In this document: positions 26,639 through 35,053 of the stretch, piece after piece
How the letters are laid out: each line of letters begins with the position of its first letter
Position numbering within the stretch: the first letter of the stretch is position 1
The notes under the pieces: generated by a model
The model's database searches: none
The model's input: only the letters and a program-made list of their open reading frames with translations
What the model was told of the DNA's origin: nothing
Made by a program: the position numbers and the translations under genes
NCBI RefSeq assembly: GCF_905220705.1
Contig: NZ_CAJNAT010000023.1
Span: forward strand, 1 to 64,000
Source of the DNA: Paraburkholderia domus
Lineage (GTDB): Bacteria; Pseudomonadota; Gammaproteobacteria; Burkholderiales; Burkholderiaceae
DNA: 64,000 nt
Reading direction: 5' to 3'

Positions 26639-27758
26639 CACCCTTCACTACGACGTCGCGATTGCGGGCGGCGGGCTGGTCGGCTCATCGGCGGCATTGG
26701 CGCTGGCACGGCGCGGCTTGCGCGTGGGCCTGTTCGAGCGGCGCTATTGCGGCGCGCAGGCCAGCGGCGTGAACTACGGCGGCGTGCGCTGCCAGGGACG
26801 GCCGGTCGAACAGATGCCGCTCGCCATGCGTGCCCGGCGCATCTGGGATCGTTTGCCGGAACTGATCGGCATCGACGGCGAATTTACCGTCTCGGGACAT
26901 TTGCGGCTTGCGCGCAGCGAAGCCGATCTTGCCGCGCTCGAAACATGGACGGACATGGCGCGCGGCCACGGACTCCACGCGCAGTTGATCAGCGGCGCCA
27001 CGTTCCGGCAACGCTATCCATGGCTGGGCGCTGCCGCGATCGGCGGATCGCTTTGTGCGACCGATGGTCATGCGAATCCGCGTCTGGTGTCGCCCGCGTT
27101 CGCACGTGCCGCGCGAGCCGCCGGCGCGGACGTACGCGAGCAAACCGAACTGACCGACATGCATCACGACGGCACACGCTTCCAGTTGCGAGCCGGCGAC
27201 GCGCGCATCAGCGCCGACTGGCTGATCAATTCCGCGGGCGCATGGGCGAATACGGTTGCGGGCTACTTCGGCGAAACGGTGCCGATGAAACCGATCTACC
27301 CGAACATGTGGGTCACCGAGCCGCTGCCGCTCTTCATCGAGCACAACCTCGGCGTGTACGGCGGTGGCATCTATGCACGGCAAGTGGCGCGTGGCAATTG
27401 CGTGATCGGCGGCGGCCGTGGACATGGCGACGGCGAATACGGTCAACCGTCGACGGAAACCACCCGCACCGTGATGCGCGATGCGTGCGCCCTGCTGCCC
27501 GCGTTGCGTGAGGCGCTGCTGATCCGCACATGGAGCGGCGTGGAAGGCGAAACGCCCGACAGCAATCCGATCATCGGTGCGAGCCGCACGGTGCCGCGTC
27601 TGTTGCATGCGTTCGGCTTTTCGGGCGGCGGGTTTCTGCTGGCGCCGGGCGTCGGCGAAATACTCGCGGATCTCGTGATCGACGGCGCCACGATCACGCC
27701 GCTCGAGGCTTTCTCGATCAATCGCTTCGCTGCTGCTGCTGCGCCATCCGTCGCCTAG
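26631..27758 (+). CDS. FAD-dependent amino/imino-acid dehydrogenase catalytic subunit (DAO family, HcnC/OoxB/LhpB-like)
   Basis: A 375-residue D-amino-acid-oxidase-family flavoprotein. The FAD motif AIAGGGLVGSSAALAL begins near residue 8, and the family's C-terminal FAD-contacting region is FGFSGGGFLLAPGVGE. I start at the ATG overlapping the previous stop by 8 bases, which is preceded by GAGGAGG. It is the probable substrate-oxidising subunit. With the transporter in the same operon, the substrate is likely imported by it. Candidates include D-hydroxyproline, opines, glycine derivatives or N-methylated amino acids; nothing in the sequence selects one. Confidence 0.88.
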   Translation: MSDTLHYDVAIAGGGLVGSSAALALARRGLRVGLFERRYCGAQASGVNYGGVRCQGRPVEQMPLAMRARRIWDRLPELIGIDGEFTVSGHLRLARSEADLAALETWTDMARGHGLHAQLISGATFRQRYPWLGAAAIGGSLCATDGHANPRLVSPAFARAARAAGADVREQTELTDMHHDGTRFQLRAGDARISADWLINSAGAWANTVAGYFGETVPMKPIYPNMWVTEPLPLFIEHNLGVYGGGIYARQVARGNCVIGGGRGHGDGEYGQPSTETTRTVMRDACALLPALREALLIRTWSGVEGETPDSNPIIGASRTVPRLLHAFGFSGGGFLLAPGVGEILADLVIDGATITPLEAFSINRFAAAAAPSVA

Positions 27759-27808
27759 ATACGGCTTAGTCATCGCTTATTCACCGCTTCGTCATCGCCT
27801 CGCGATTG

Positions 27809-27840
27809 TTTAGTGAAACTCAGGTTTAGTGAAACTCAGG
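27809..27840 (+). repeat. Exact 16-bp tandem duplication before the PotD-like gene
   Basis: TTTAGTGAAACTCAGG occurs twice head to tail (27809-27824 and 27825-27840). The second copy ends in the AGGAG ribosome binding site of the following gene, placed about 8 bases before its ATG. The first copy carries only a CAGG remnant. It looks like a recent slippage duplication in a leader. Confidence 0.85.
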
Positions 27841-27849
27841 AGCCTCTCA

Positions 27850-28896
27850 ATGAAACTGTTCAAGACGATCGCGGCGCTCGCCGCATTGTGCGCCTTCGGT
27901 GCGGCCGCGCCGGCATGGTCGGAAACCAAGACCATCTATATCGGCATGAACGGCGGTCCGATGGAAAAGGCCTATACGACCCAGGTGCTGCCCGACTTCG
28001 AGAAAGCCAATAACGTCAAAGTGGTGGTAGTGCCCGGCACCTCGTCGGACATTCTCGCCAAGCTGCTCGCCAACAAGGCCAATCCGCAGATCCACGTGGT
28101 GTTTCTCGACGACGGCGTGATGGCGCGCGCGGTCAGCATGGGCGTGTGCAAGAAGCTCGACGATTCGCCGGTGCTCAAGGAGCTCTATCCGTTCGCGCGC
28201 ATGAAGGACGACATGGGCGCGGGCGTGCAACTCGGCATGACCGGCATCGCGTACAACAAGAAGCTGTTCGCTGAAAAAGGCTGGGCGCCGCCGACTTCAT
28301 GGATGGACTTTGCCGATCCGAAGTACAAGGGCAAGGTGGTGTTCCAGTCCGCTTCGAGCAGCACCTTCGGCCTGCACGGCTTTCTGGCGATCAACCGTTT
28401 GATGGGCGGCAGCGAGCAGAACGTCGAACCGGCCTTCACGAAATGGGCGAGCACGGTCGGCCCGAATGTGGTGGAGTACGTGCCGAATTCGGCGAAGATT
28501 TCCGAAATGGTCCAGACCGGCGAAGCGGGCCTGTTCCCGTTGACGCCGACGGCCGTGGGTGATCTGCAGGACAAGGGCATTCCGGTCGGCTATGTGAATC
28601 CGAAGGAAGGTCCCGTGTTGCTGCTGGTCGACCTGTGCGTGGTCAACAACAACCCCGATCCGCAATTGGCGCAGAAACTCGCGCAGTTCCTGCTGTCCGC
28701 GCCGGCTCAGACAAAGGCGGCCGAGGCCGGCAAGCAGATTCCGACCAACCGCCTCGCGAAGATGACGCCGCCGATGCAGCAAAGCCTCGGTAACGTCGAC
28801 GATCTGGTGAAGAAGGTGACCGTGGTGGACTGGGACACGATCAATGCGCATCGCGCGCAGTGGGATACGCGCTGGAACCGGCAGATCGAGCGCTGA
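27850..28896 (+). CDS. Polyamine-type ABC transporter, periplasmic binding protein (PotD-like)
   Basis: A 348-residue family 1 extracellular binding protein with a signal peptide (MKLFKTIAALAALCAFG..., cleavage near APAWS, about residue 24). It provides the specificity of the importer encoded at 21986-24795 but lies after the dehydrogenase genes, 91 bases beyond them, with its own RBS. This arrangement allows higher expression of the binding protein than of the membrane parts. A strong terminator follows. The length and fold pattern fit ligands such as polyamines or zwitterionic amino compounds. Confidence 0.9.
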   Translation: MKLFKTIAALAALCAFGAAAPAWSETKTIYIGMNGGPMEKAYTTQVLPDFEKANNVKVVVVPGTSSDILAKLLANKANPQIHVVFLDDGVMARAVSMGVCKKLDDSPVLKELYPFARMKDDMGAGVQLGMTGIAYNKKLFAEKGWAPPTSWMDFADPKYKGKVVFQSASSSTFGLHGFLAINRLMGGSEQNVEPAFTKWASTVGPNVVEYVPNSAKISEMVQTGEAGLFPLTPTAVGDLQDKGIPVGYVNPKEGPVLLLVDLCVVNNNPDPQLAQKLAQFLLSAPAQTKAAEAGKQIPTNRLAKMTPPMQQSLGNVDDLVKKVTVVDWDTINAHRAQWDTRWNRQIER

Positions 28897-28918
28897 GGCT
28901 GACTTGCTGCGGTGACGT

Positions 28919-28952
28919 GCGCGCCTTGTTTGCTGCAAGGCGCGCGCGTTTT
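28919..28952 (+). terminator. Rho-independent terminator of the ABC/dehydrogenase operon
   Basis: A perfect 10-bp stem (GCGCGCCTTG at 28919-28928 with 28936-28945) with a 7-base loop, followed by GCGTTTT. It lies about 20 bases after the PotD-like stop codon. Confidence 0.85.
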
Positions 28953-28969
28953 AATGGGTGCGCCGCGCG

Positions 28970-29269
28970 TTATGCGACGACCGACAGCGTCACCGCGAGC
29001 CATATCGCCGCCACGCCGGCGAGAAACAGACGCCGCGCGACGCGGACGCCGGCATCGCTGGATTCGGTTGCGACGGGGCGCGTCGCCATCCACGGCACGA
29101 GCCCGAGGCAGGCAAAGCCGACCAGCGCAAACACGACCACCGTCACGTCGCTGAAGCGCCATTTCGCCGGCTCGTGCACGCCCCAATAGCCGAGAAACAC
29201 AATCCCGATCGAGAAGATCGTGGATGCGGCCGAACTCAGCGCGGGCACCGATCCGGTTGGACTCGGCAT
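28970..29269 (-). CDS. Small hypothetical membrane protein
   Basis: A 99-residue protein of unknown function. An ideal Shine-Dalgarno (GGAGG, 7 bases before ATG) supports translation. Three hydrophobic segments are visible: about residues 11-28 (SSAASTIFSIGIVFLGYWG), 42-60 (VTVVVFALVGFACLGLV) and 80-98. It lies alone on the minus strand, separated from the panE-like gene by 54 bases, with which it may be co-transcribed. I do not recognise a family. Confidence 0.65.
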   Translation of the reverse strand: MPSPTGSVPALSSAASTIFSIGIVFLGYWGVHEPAKWRFSDVTVVVFALVGFACLGLVPWMATRPVATESSDAGVRVARRLFLAGVAAIWLAVTLSVVA

Positions 29270-29323
29270 GCTTGACCTCCGAAACGTTAGGCTGCTAGAT
29301 GCATGCGCTGATATCCGCGACGC

Positions 29324-30259
29324 TCACGACGTGCGGGTCTGGCGCGCTTCATACGTCTTCAGATGACTATAGGCGATACGCAGCAGCGATAAGCCGTGCT
29401 CGCCCTTCTGCGCATCGCCGCCGCGTGAGATCAGATCGCCGAGAATGTGATCCGCCTCGGTATGCGAGTGGTTTTCGACGTCACGCATCATCGAGGCCGT
29501 GAGCGGCGTAGGCGTAAAGAGCGTTTGGGTCGCCCGGGCATCGAAATCCGGGCCCATCGTAAAACCGTTGTGCTCAGCGACCCCACGGCTCTCGCCTAGC
29601 AGGTTTTCGATGATGCGCTTGCCATCCGGCGCGGCCAGAATATCGCCGACCGAACCACGCATCAAGCAGGTACTGGCCGCCAACGTAGCGAGGAACACCC
29701 ACTTTTCCCACATGCGCAACAGGATGTTGTCGCTGACCACGGTATCGAAATTCGCGCCGGTCATGGCGTCCGCGATCGCCTCTACGCGTTCGGACGTGCC
29801 GCCATCCAGTTCACCGAAGGTGATCGCGTGCGTTTCGTTCAGATGCATGACGTGCTGCTCCGGGCTGAGCGTCGCCGCGATCACGCATTGACCGCCCAGT
29901 ACGCGTGACGCACCGAACTTTTCCTTGAGCACGTCGATATGGCGCATGCCGTTGAGCATCGGCAGAATCAGTGTCGACTCGCCGACCAGCGGTTCGAACG
30001 AATCGATCGCGTCGTCGAGACTGTAGGCCTTGCAACTCAGCAGCACCAGATCGAACGGCTCCGCACCAACGCCGGCGAGTATCGTCTTGACGTCGTGCAA
30101 CGTGAGGTTGCCCCGCGCGCTGTTGATGATGAGACCGTTACGCTGGAGTTGTTCCGCACGGCCGGGGCGCACCAGGAAGGTCACGTCCTGGCCCGCCGCT
30201 GCGAGACGTCCGCCAAAGTAGCCGCCCACGGCACCCGCCCCTACTACTAGAATTCGCAT
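29324..30259 (-). CDS. panE: 2-dehydropantoate 2-reductase (ketopantoate reductase)
   Basis: A 311-residue NADPH-dependent enzyme that reduces ketopantoate to pantoate in coenzyme A synthesis. The N-terminal GAGAVGGYFGG binds NADP. N103 (in MLNGM) and K186 (in WEKWVFLATL) match the conserved catalytic positions, and the C-terminal EADHILGDLI carries the conserved substrate-binding Glu. AGAGG precedes the ATG. Bacteria of this group often carry several paralogues, some acting on other 2-keto acids, so the gene name is family-level. Neighbours give no pathway clue. Confidence 0.85.
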   Translation of the reverse strand: MRILVVGAGAVGGYFGGRLAAAGQDVTFLVRPGRAEQLQRNGLIINSARGNLTLHDVKTILAGVGAEPFDLVLLSCKAYSLDDAIDSFEPLVGESTLILPMLNGMRHIDVLKEKFGASRVLGGQCVIAATLSPEQHVMHLNETHAITFGELDGGTSERVEAIADAMTGANFDTVVSDNILLRMWEKWVFLATLAASTCLMRGSVGDILAAPDGKRIIENLLGESRGVAEHNGFTMGPDFDARATQTLFTPTPLTASMMRDVENHSHTEADHILGDLISRGGDAQKGEHGLSLLRIAYSHLKTYEARQTRTS

Positions 30260-30516
30260 CTTTCGCCTCTTGATAGATTTGGGTCATGTGCGCCGGGCCG
30301 ATAAGCAAAGGCTTCGAGCACCGCGCACGCAGCACGTGTGCAGAAATGTAGCAAAGATTGACGATGCGCATCGGCCACATATGCTGGGCCTGCCTGCTGC
30401 AACGCACTGCGACCGCGCCTTTCCGCATTGTCCTTACGTCAGATCAATCGCCGCGCGCCGGTCGTCCACTACGCCTCGGCCGGGATAAAGGGAGGCGCTG
30501 ATAGGAGGCTCATTGA

Positions 30517-30532
30517 ACATGCCGTGGCATGT
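30517..30532. promoter_or_regulatory. Inverted repeat ACATGCC-GT-GGCATGT
   Basis: Perfect 7-bp arms with a 2-base centre, 15 bases after the nucleoside hydrolase stop codon, in an otherwise featureless 287-base gap. The spacing suits a dimeric DNA-binding protein better than an RNA hairpin. Its role is unknown. Confidence 0.35.
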
Positions 30533-30546
30533 CTTGCAAAGTCGGC

Positions 30547-31524
30547 CTACAGCGTGCCGCAAATCGTGCGCTCGTAAAGCGTAAGCATCCCAGGCACATC
30601 CACGTCCACGCAAACCTGGCACTCGGGCCGCCTGTCCCAGTCCGGCGCGGGCACTGGCATCGTGGATGGTTTCTGGATGGTCTGGCCCACCGCGATACCG
30701 TCCGTCAGCACGCGTACGGGGCCACTGCGCGTCGTATAAAGATGCGGCGCCAGCACATAGGCGACCGCCGACGAGTCGTGTACGTAAATGCCCTTGAGTT
30801 GCGCGCTTTGCTCATGAAAGGCCTCGTAGTGCCGCGACACGTCCCACACGAACTGCCCTGCCGCGCCGCCACGATCGCGCAGCGACGCAAGATAGTCCCG
30901 GCTCATGATGGTGCGTTGCGTCACGTCGAGCCCGACGATTGCAACAGGCCATGGCGCGCCGAGTACGATGTCCGCGGCATCAGGGTCGCCCAGAATGTTC
31001 GCTTCCGCGGCAGGGGTCACGTTGCCGAGCACGCCGTCCGTGCCGAACGCGCCGCCCATGATAACCACCTGCTTGACGAGCGGAGCGATCTGCGGATCGT
31101 CGGCCAGCGCCAATGCCAGGTTCGTGAGCGGACCCACGGCGATCAATGTGACTTCACCGGGATGCGCGCGCACCGTGTCGATGATGAAACGGTGCGCGGG
31201 CCGTGCGTCGAGCGCTGCTTCACGACCCGCTTCAAGCTCAGCTTCGATCGCGATGTTGCCAAGGCCGTTGTCGCCGTGAATCCAGGCGAGCGGCTCAGGC
31301 GCTGTGCGCGTGAGCGGCGCAGCAGCGCCCTGCGCAACCGGCACGCCCGGCGCGAATCGCCCGGCCAGGAACCGCGCATTGCGCGTGGTGGTCTCGATCG
31401 TGGCATTGCCGAATACGCTCGTGAGACCAAGCAATTCGATGTCCGGATGCCGCGCCTGGAAAACGAGCGCCATCGCGTCGTCCACACCGGGATCGGTGTC
31501 GTAGATAACTTTGTGCTTGCTCAT
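30547..31524 (-). CDS. Nucleoside hydrolase (inosine/uridine-preferring type)
   Basis: A 325-residue Ca2+-dependent enzyme that cleaves ribonucleosides to base and ribose. The calcium and ribose-binding signature DTDPGVDD is at residues 9-16 (D9, D11, D15, D16), and the family's later motifs (GPLTNLALAL, the VVIMGG region) are present. Its ATG overlaps the cdd stop by 4 bases, so it is translated together with cytidine deaminase in a pyrimidine/purine salvage operon. The preferred nucleoside cannot be read from the sequence. Confidence 0.92.
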   Translation of the reverse strand: MSKHKVIYDTDPGVDDAMALVFQARHPDIELLGLTSVFGNATIETTTRNARFLAGRFAPGVPVAQGAAAPLTRTAPEPLAWIHGDNGLGNIAIEAELEAGREAALDARPAHRFIIDTVRAHPGEVTLIAVGPLTNLALALADDPQIAPLVKQVVIMGGAFGTDGVLGNVTPAAEANILGDPDAADIVLGAPWPVAIVGLDVTQRTIMSRDYLASLRDRGGAAGQFVWDVSRHYEAFHEQSAQLKGIYVHDSSAVAYVLAPHLYTTRSGPVRVLTDGIAVGQTIQKPSTMPVPAPDWDRRPECQVCVDVDVPGMLTLYERTICGTL

Positions 31525-31910
31525 AGATAGAACGCGTCCGGCAATTGTTCACGCGCGGTGGTGTCGCGGGTAGCGCCATGCAGATTGCCGAGGCGGATCG
31601 GCAATTCCGGACCGCCCAGTTCGATGATCACCTGGCGGCACGCGCCGCACGGTGCAATCGGTCCATCCGTATCGCCGATCACGGCAAGCGCGGCGAACTG
31701 GTCGCGTTGATAGCCCGCGGCAATGGCGCTGAAAAACGCCGTACGTTCCGCGCAATTGCACAATCCGTACGATGCATTCTCGACGTTGCAGCCGTCGAAT
31801 ACGGTGCCATCTTTGGTCAGCAGCGCGGCGCCGACCTTGAACTTCGAATAAGGCGCGTAGGCCTTTTCTCGCGCGACGCCCGCTCGTTCCAGCAGTTGTT
31901 CCATGTTCAT
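31521..31910 (-). CDS. cdd: Cytidine deaminase
   Basis: A 129-residue tetrameric-type enzyme converting cytidine and deoxycytidine to uridine and deoxyuridine. Zinc ligands are C53 (in CAERTA), C88 and C91 (PCGAC); E55 is the catalytic acid. The length matches the short homotetrameric class. It starts 15 bases after the nupC remnant and overlaps the nucleoside hydrolase gene, forming one salvage operon. Confidence 0.95.
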   Translation of the reverse strand: MNMEQLLERAGVAREKAYAPYSKFKVGAALLTKDGTVFDGCNVENASYGLCNCAERTAFFSAIAAGYQRDQFAALAVIGDTDGPIAPCGACRQVIIELGGPELPIRLGNLHGATRDTTAREQLPDAFYL

Positions 31911-31925
31911 GCAACGGTCCTCAAT

Positions 31926-32282
31926 TCAATTCAGCGTCAGGAACATGCCCGCAATCGTGGCGCTCATCAGGTTCGAGAGCGTCGCGGCGAGCACGAATCC
32001 ACCGTCGCCGAAGACCTGGAACATCTTCGCTTGCACAAGGCCACCGAACAGGAACTCGATGCCCGCGTTGCCATAGCCGAGTACGTCATTGACGCCGGAT
32101 GCGGCGGACGCGAGGATCGTCTTGCCAAACGGCACGAACGGAATGAACGCACCGATGCCGATCTGTGCGAGCAGCGCCGTGATTACAGTCCGTAAGCGGA
32201 TGGCGCGCCGGTTGGTCGAAAAGATAAAAGCGATCAGCAGCAGGACGGCAATCCCGAGGATGTTTCGAGCGATCAGTGCCAT
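31926..32282 (-). pseudogene. nupC: Internally deleted nupC nucleoside permease remnant
   Basis: An open frame of 118 codons. Residues 1-97 match the N-terminus of concentrative nucleoside transporters of the NupC family (IAFIFSTNRRAIRLRTVI, then VLGYGNAGIEFLFGGLV). Residues 98-118 (LAATLSNLMSATIAGMFLTLN minus its first residue) match the very end of NupC. Intact members have about 400-425 residues, so about 300 residues, including the substrate-binding core, are missing. The two ends join in frame without a stop (junction near GGFV-LAATL). It should not transport on its own. An ATG with AAGAGAC upstream remains, so a small membrane peptide may still be made. It heads the cdd/nucleoside hydrolase operon. 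Confidence 0.82.
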
Positions 32283-32536
32283 GTCTCTTGGTGTTCTTGT
32301 GAAAGTGGCAATGATGCTAATCGAAACCGATGCGGGAGAAAACTTTAAATATGACCTTACCCGGATCCTGGCAGGCTCGCCGCCCGCGACTGCATTCATC
32401 GCGGCGATCGTTGTTGGATTAACGCCGTTCAGGTACCCTCACGCCATAGGCGTTTCTCGCTCGCTCCTTATCGCTCCACACGCCGTCAGACGCCTCGTAA
32501 TGCTCTGGTCATCGCTCATGCTCAACGAGGTCGCCT

Positions 32537-33751
32537 ATGAACGTCGGTATCTATGGAACACTCGTCACGGCTTCACTGGTTCTGCTGCTGGGGAACAGGC
32601 TAGTCGGATGGATCCCCCTGCTGCGCAGCTATACGATCCCCGAACCTGTTGCCGGCGGCCTCCTTGTGGCAATCGTCCTGCTGATCCTGCGCACGACGAG
32701 CCACATTGAAGTGCGCTTCGATACCGCGCTGCAAACGCCGCTGATGCTCATCTTCTTCGCGACCATCGGCCTGAACGCCAACCTCGCCAGCCTCAAGTCA
32801 GGCGGCCCGCTGTTGCTGCGTTTTCTCGGTCTCGTGATCGGCCTGCTGGTCCTGCAGAATGCAGTGGGCATCGCGCTCACTTATCTACTGGGCATCGATC
32901 CGCTCTACGGCTTGCTGGTCGGTTCGATCACCCTGTCTGGCGGTCATGGCACCGGCGCTGCGTGGAGCAAGGTGTTCGCCGAACACCATGGGCTTCAGTC
33001 CGCCACGGAGGCGGCGATCGCCTGCGCGACTTTCGGCCTCGTGATGGGCGGTATTCTCGGCGGCCCAGTGGCGCGCCTGCTGATGCGGCAAGTCGCCAGG
33101 AAAGAGGTCGCGCGCACGGAAAGCCACGGCGACAGTCCCACCGAACCGCCGCTCGCCTTCGAAGAGCCGAAGGCGGAGCAAGCCACCACACCTGCCGCCT
33201 TCATCGAGACGCTGGCGCTGATCGCGATCAGCCTCGCGGCCGGCGACGCGCTCGCACAAGTATTGGCCGGCACGGCGATCGAGCTGCCGACATTTGTCTG
33301 TGTGCTGTTCGTCGGCGTGGTGCTAAGCAACGCACTCGGGCTCGTGGGCAAGCCCGTTCTCGATCACGCCGTCGCCCTGCTCGGCAACGTGAGCCTCGCG
33401 CTGTTCCTCGCCATGGCGCTGATGACGCTCAAGCTCTGGGACCTCGCCTCGCTGGCGCTGCCGGTCGTTTCGATTCTCGTCGCACAGACCGTTTTGATGG
33501 CGCTCTATGCGATCTTCGTCACGTTCCGTGTCATGGGCCGAAATTACGATGCAGTCGTGCTCGCCTCCGGTCATTGCGGCTTCGGACTCGGCGCCACGCC
33601 CACGGCCATTGCCAACATGCAAGCCGTCACGGCACGCTTCGGCCATTCGCACCTCGCCTTTCTGGTCGTGCCGATGGTGGGCGCGTTCTTTATCGACATT
33701 GCCAATGCGCTCGTCATCAAGGGATATCTGGCTTTGCCGATCTTTCATTAG
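32537..33751 (+). CDS. gltS: Sodium/glutamate symporter
   Basis: A 404-residue inner-membrane protein of the GltS (ESS) family, importing glutamate with sodium. Two inverted halves of about five spans each are separated by a hydrophilic loop (about residues 185-218, Glu/Pro-rich). The re-entrant loop motifs SGGHGTGAAW and the matching GHCGFGLGATP in the second half are both present. GAGG precedes the ATG. It is divergent from the nucleoside operon and convergent with the thiolase gene. Confidence 0.93.
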   Translation: MNVGIYGTLVTASLVLLLGNRLVGWIPLLRSYTIPEPVAGGLLVAIVLLILRTTSHIEVRFDTALQTPLMLIFFATIGLNANLASLKSGGPLLLRFLGLVIGLLVLQNAVGIALTYLLGIDPLYGLLVGSITLSGGHGTGAAWSKVFAEHHGLQSATEAAIACATFGLVMGGILGGPVARLLMRQVARKEVARTESHGDSPTEPPLAFEEPKAEQATTPAAFIETLALIAISLAAGDALAQVLAGTAIELPTFVCVLFVGVVLSNALGLVGKPVLDHAVALLGNVSLALFLAMALMTLKLWDLASLALPVVSILVAQTVLMALYAIFVTFRVMGRNYDAVVLASGHCGFGLGATPTAIANMQAVTARFGHSHLAFLVVPMVGAFFIDIANALVIKGYLALPIFH

Positions 33752-33811
33752 CCGATACAGCAGCGGCACGTTGGCGGTTGTTTTGAACACCGCAACGAGC
33801 CGCAGCCGATC

Positions 33812-34996
33812 TCAGATCACTTCCAACGCCAGCGCAATCCCCTGCCCGCCGCCGATACACAACGTGACGATGCCGCGTTTCAGACCGTCACGGCGCATTG
33901 AATGCAGCAGGCGCGTCGTCAATACCGCACCGGTCGCACCGATCGGATGACCGTGCGCAATCGCGCCACCTTGCACGTTGATCAGTTCATCCGCGATGCC
34001 GAGTCTGCGCGCCACATCGATCGGCACGGCTGCAAAGGCTTCATTGATCTCGAAGCGTTCGACATCCTCCAGTTGCCAACCTGCGCGAGCCAGCGCCATT
34101 TGCACAGCCGGTACCGGACCGAGGCCGAACATGCCCGGCTCGACGGCCGCAACCCCATACGCCACGAGCCGCGCAAATGGCTCGATGCCACGCGCCTCCG
34201 CGAACCCACGTTCAGCGACCAGCATGGCTGCCGCGCCGCTGTTCAATCCCGGCGCGTTGCCCGCGGTAATCGTGCCGTCCGGACGGAATGCCGGACGCAG
34301 TCTGGCGAGGGTTTCGACGGTAGTTTCCGGGCGCGGCTGTTCATCGCTCGCAAAATGCTGCGGACCTTTGCGCCCCGGGATTTCCACGGCCGCCAGTTCG
34401 GCGTCGAAATCGCCGCGCGCCTGCGCTTGCCCAAAACGCTGTTGCGAACGCGCGGCCCAACGGTCCTGCGTTTCGCGCGTCAAGTCAAACTGCGCGACGA
34501 GGTCTTCGGTATGCCAGCCGGAATGCTCGCCGGAAAACGCGTCGTTCAGGCCGTCGCGCAGCAGGCTGTCGTGGATTTGCGCGTTGCCCATCCGGTAGCC
34601 CCAGCGGCTGCCGTCGAGCAGATACGGCGCGCGGTCCATGTTTTCCATGCCGCCCGCCACGGCTGCATCGCCGATGCCAAGCCAGATTTCCTGTGCCGCG
34701 GACGCAATCGCCTGCGCGCCCGACCCGCACACACGATTGACTGTCAACGCCGGTACGGCGACCGGCACGCCGCCGCCAATCGATGCCTGACGCGCCGGAT
34801 TCATCCTGTTGCCAGCCTGAATCACGTTGCCCATCACCACCGAGGCCAACGCGGCCGGATCGAGGCCGCTGCGACGCAGCGTCTCACGCACCGCGACCGC
34901 GCCGAGTTCGGTTGCGGGCACCTCTTTCAGCGATCCGCCGAATGCGCCAATCGGCGTTCTCACCGGATTGCAGATCACCACTTCTCGCGTACTCAT
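33812..34996 (-). CDS. Acetyl-CoA acetyltransferase (thiolase)
   Basis: A 394-residue thiolase catalysing acyl transfer between acyl-CoAs, either acetoacetyl-CoA formation (PHB, ketone) or beta-ketoacyl-CoA cleavage. The nucleophile Cys is in NRVCGSGAQA near residue 89. The C-terminal domain has NEAFA, GGAIAHGHPIGATGA with the catalytic His near 348, and the second Cys in TLCIGGGQG near 378. It lies 57 bases after the efflux channel gene on the same strand but has no functional link to it. The degradative or biosynthetic role is not decided by sequence. Confidence 0.92.
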   Translation of the reverse strand: MSTREVVICNPVRTPIGAFGGSLKEVPATELGAVAVRETLRRSGLDPAALASVVMGNVIQAGNRMNPARQASIGGGVPVAVPALTVNRVCGSGAQAIASAAQEIWLGIGDAAVAGGMENMDRAPYLLDGSRWGYRMGNAQIHDSLLRDGLNDAFSGEHSGWHTEDLVAQFDLTRETQDRWAARSQQRFGQAQARGDFDAELAAVEIPGRKGPQHFASDEQPRPETTVETLARLRPAFRPDGTITAGNAPGLNSGAAAMLVAERGFAEARGIEPFARLVAYGVAAVEPGMFGLGPVPAVQMALARAGWQLEDVERFEINEAFAAVPIDVARRLGIADELINVQGGAIAHGHPIGATGAVLTTRLLHSMRRDGLKRGIVTLCIGGGQGIALALEVI

Positions 34997-35053
34997 CGTT
35001 CATCTCCAGTTGGACTACCCAATTCACCCATTTCGCCGCCACGTCCACGCGCA

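Noticed and set aside
24795-27758. Hydrogen cyanide synthase hcnABC
   Set aside because: Subunit architecture matches, but the same architecture serves opine oxidases and D-hydroxyproline dehydrogenase, and the operon carries an importer, which cyanide synthase does not need.
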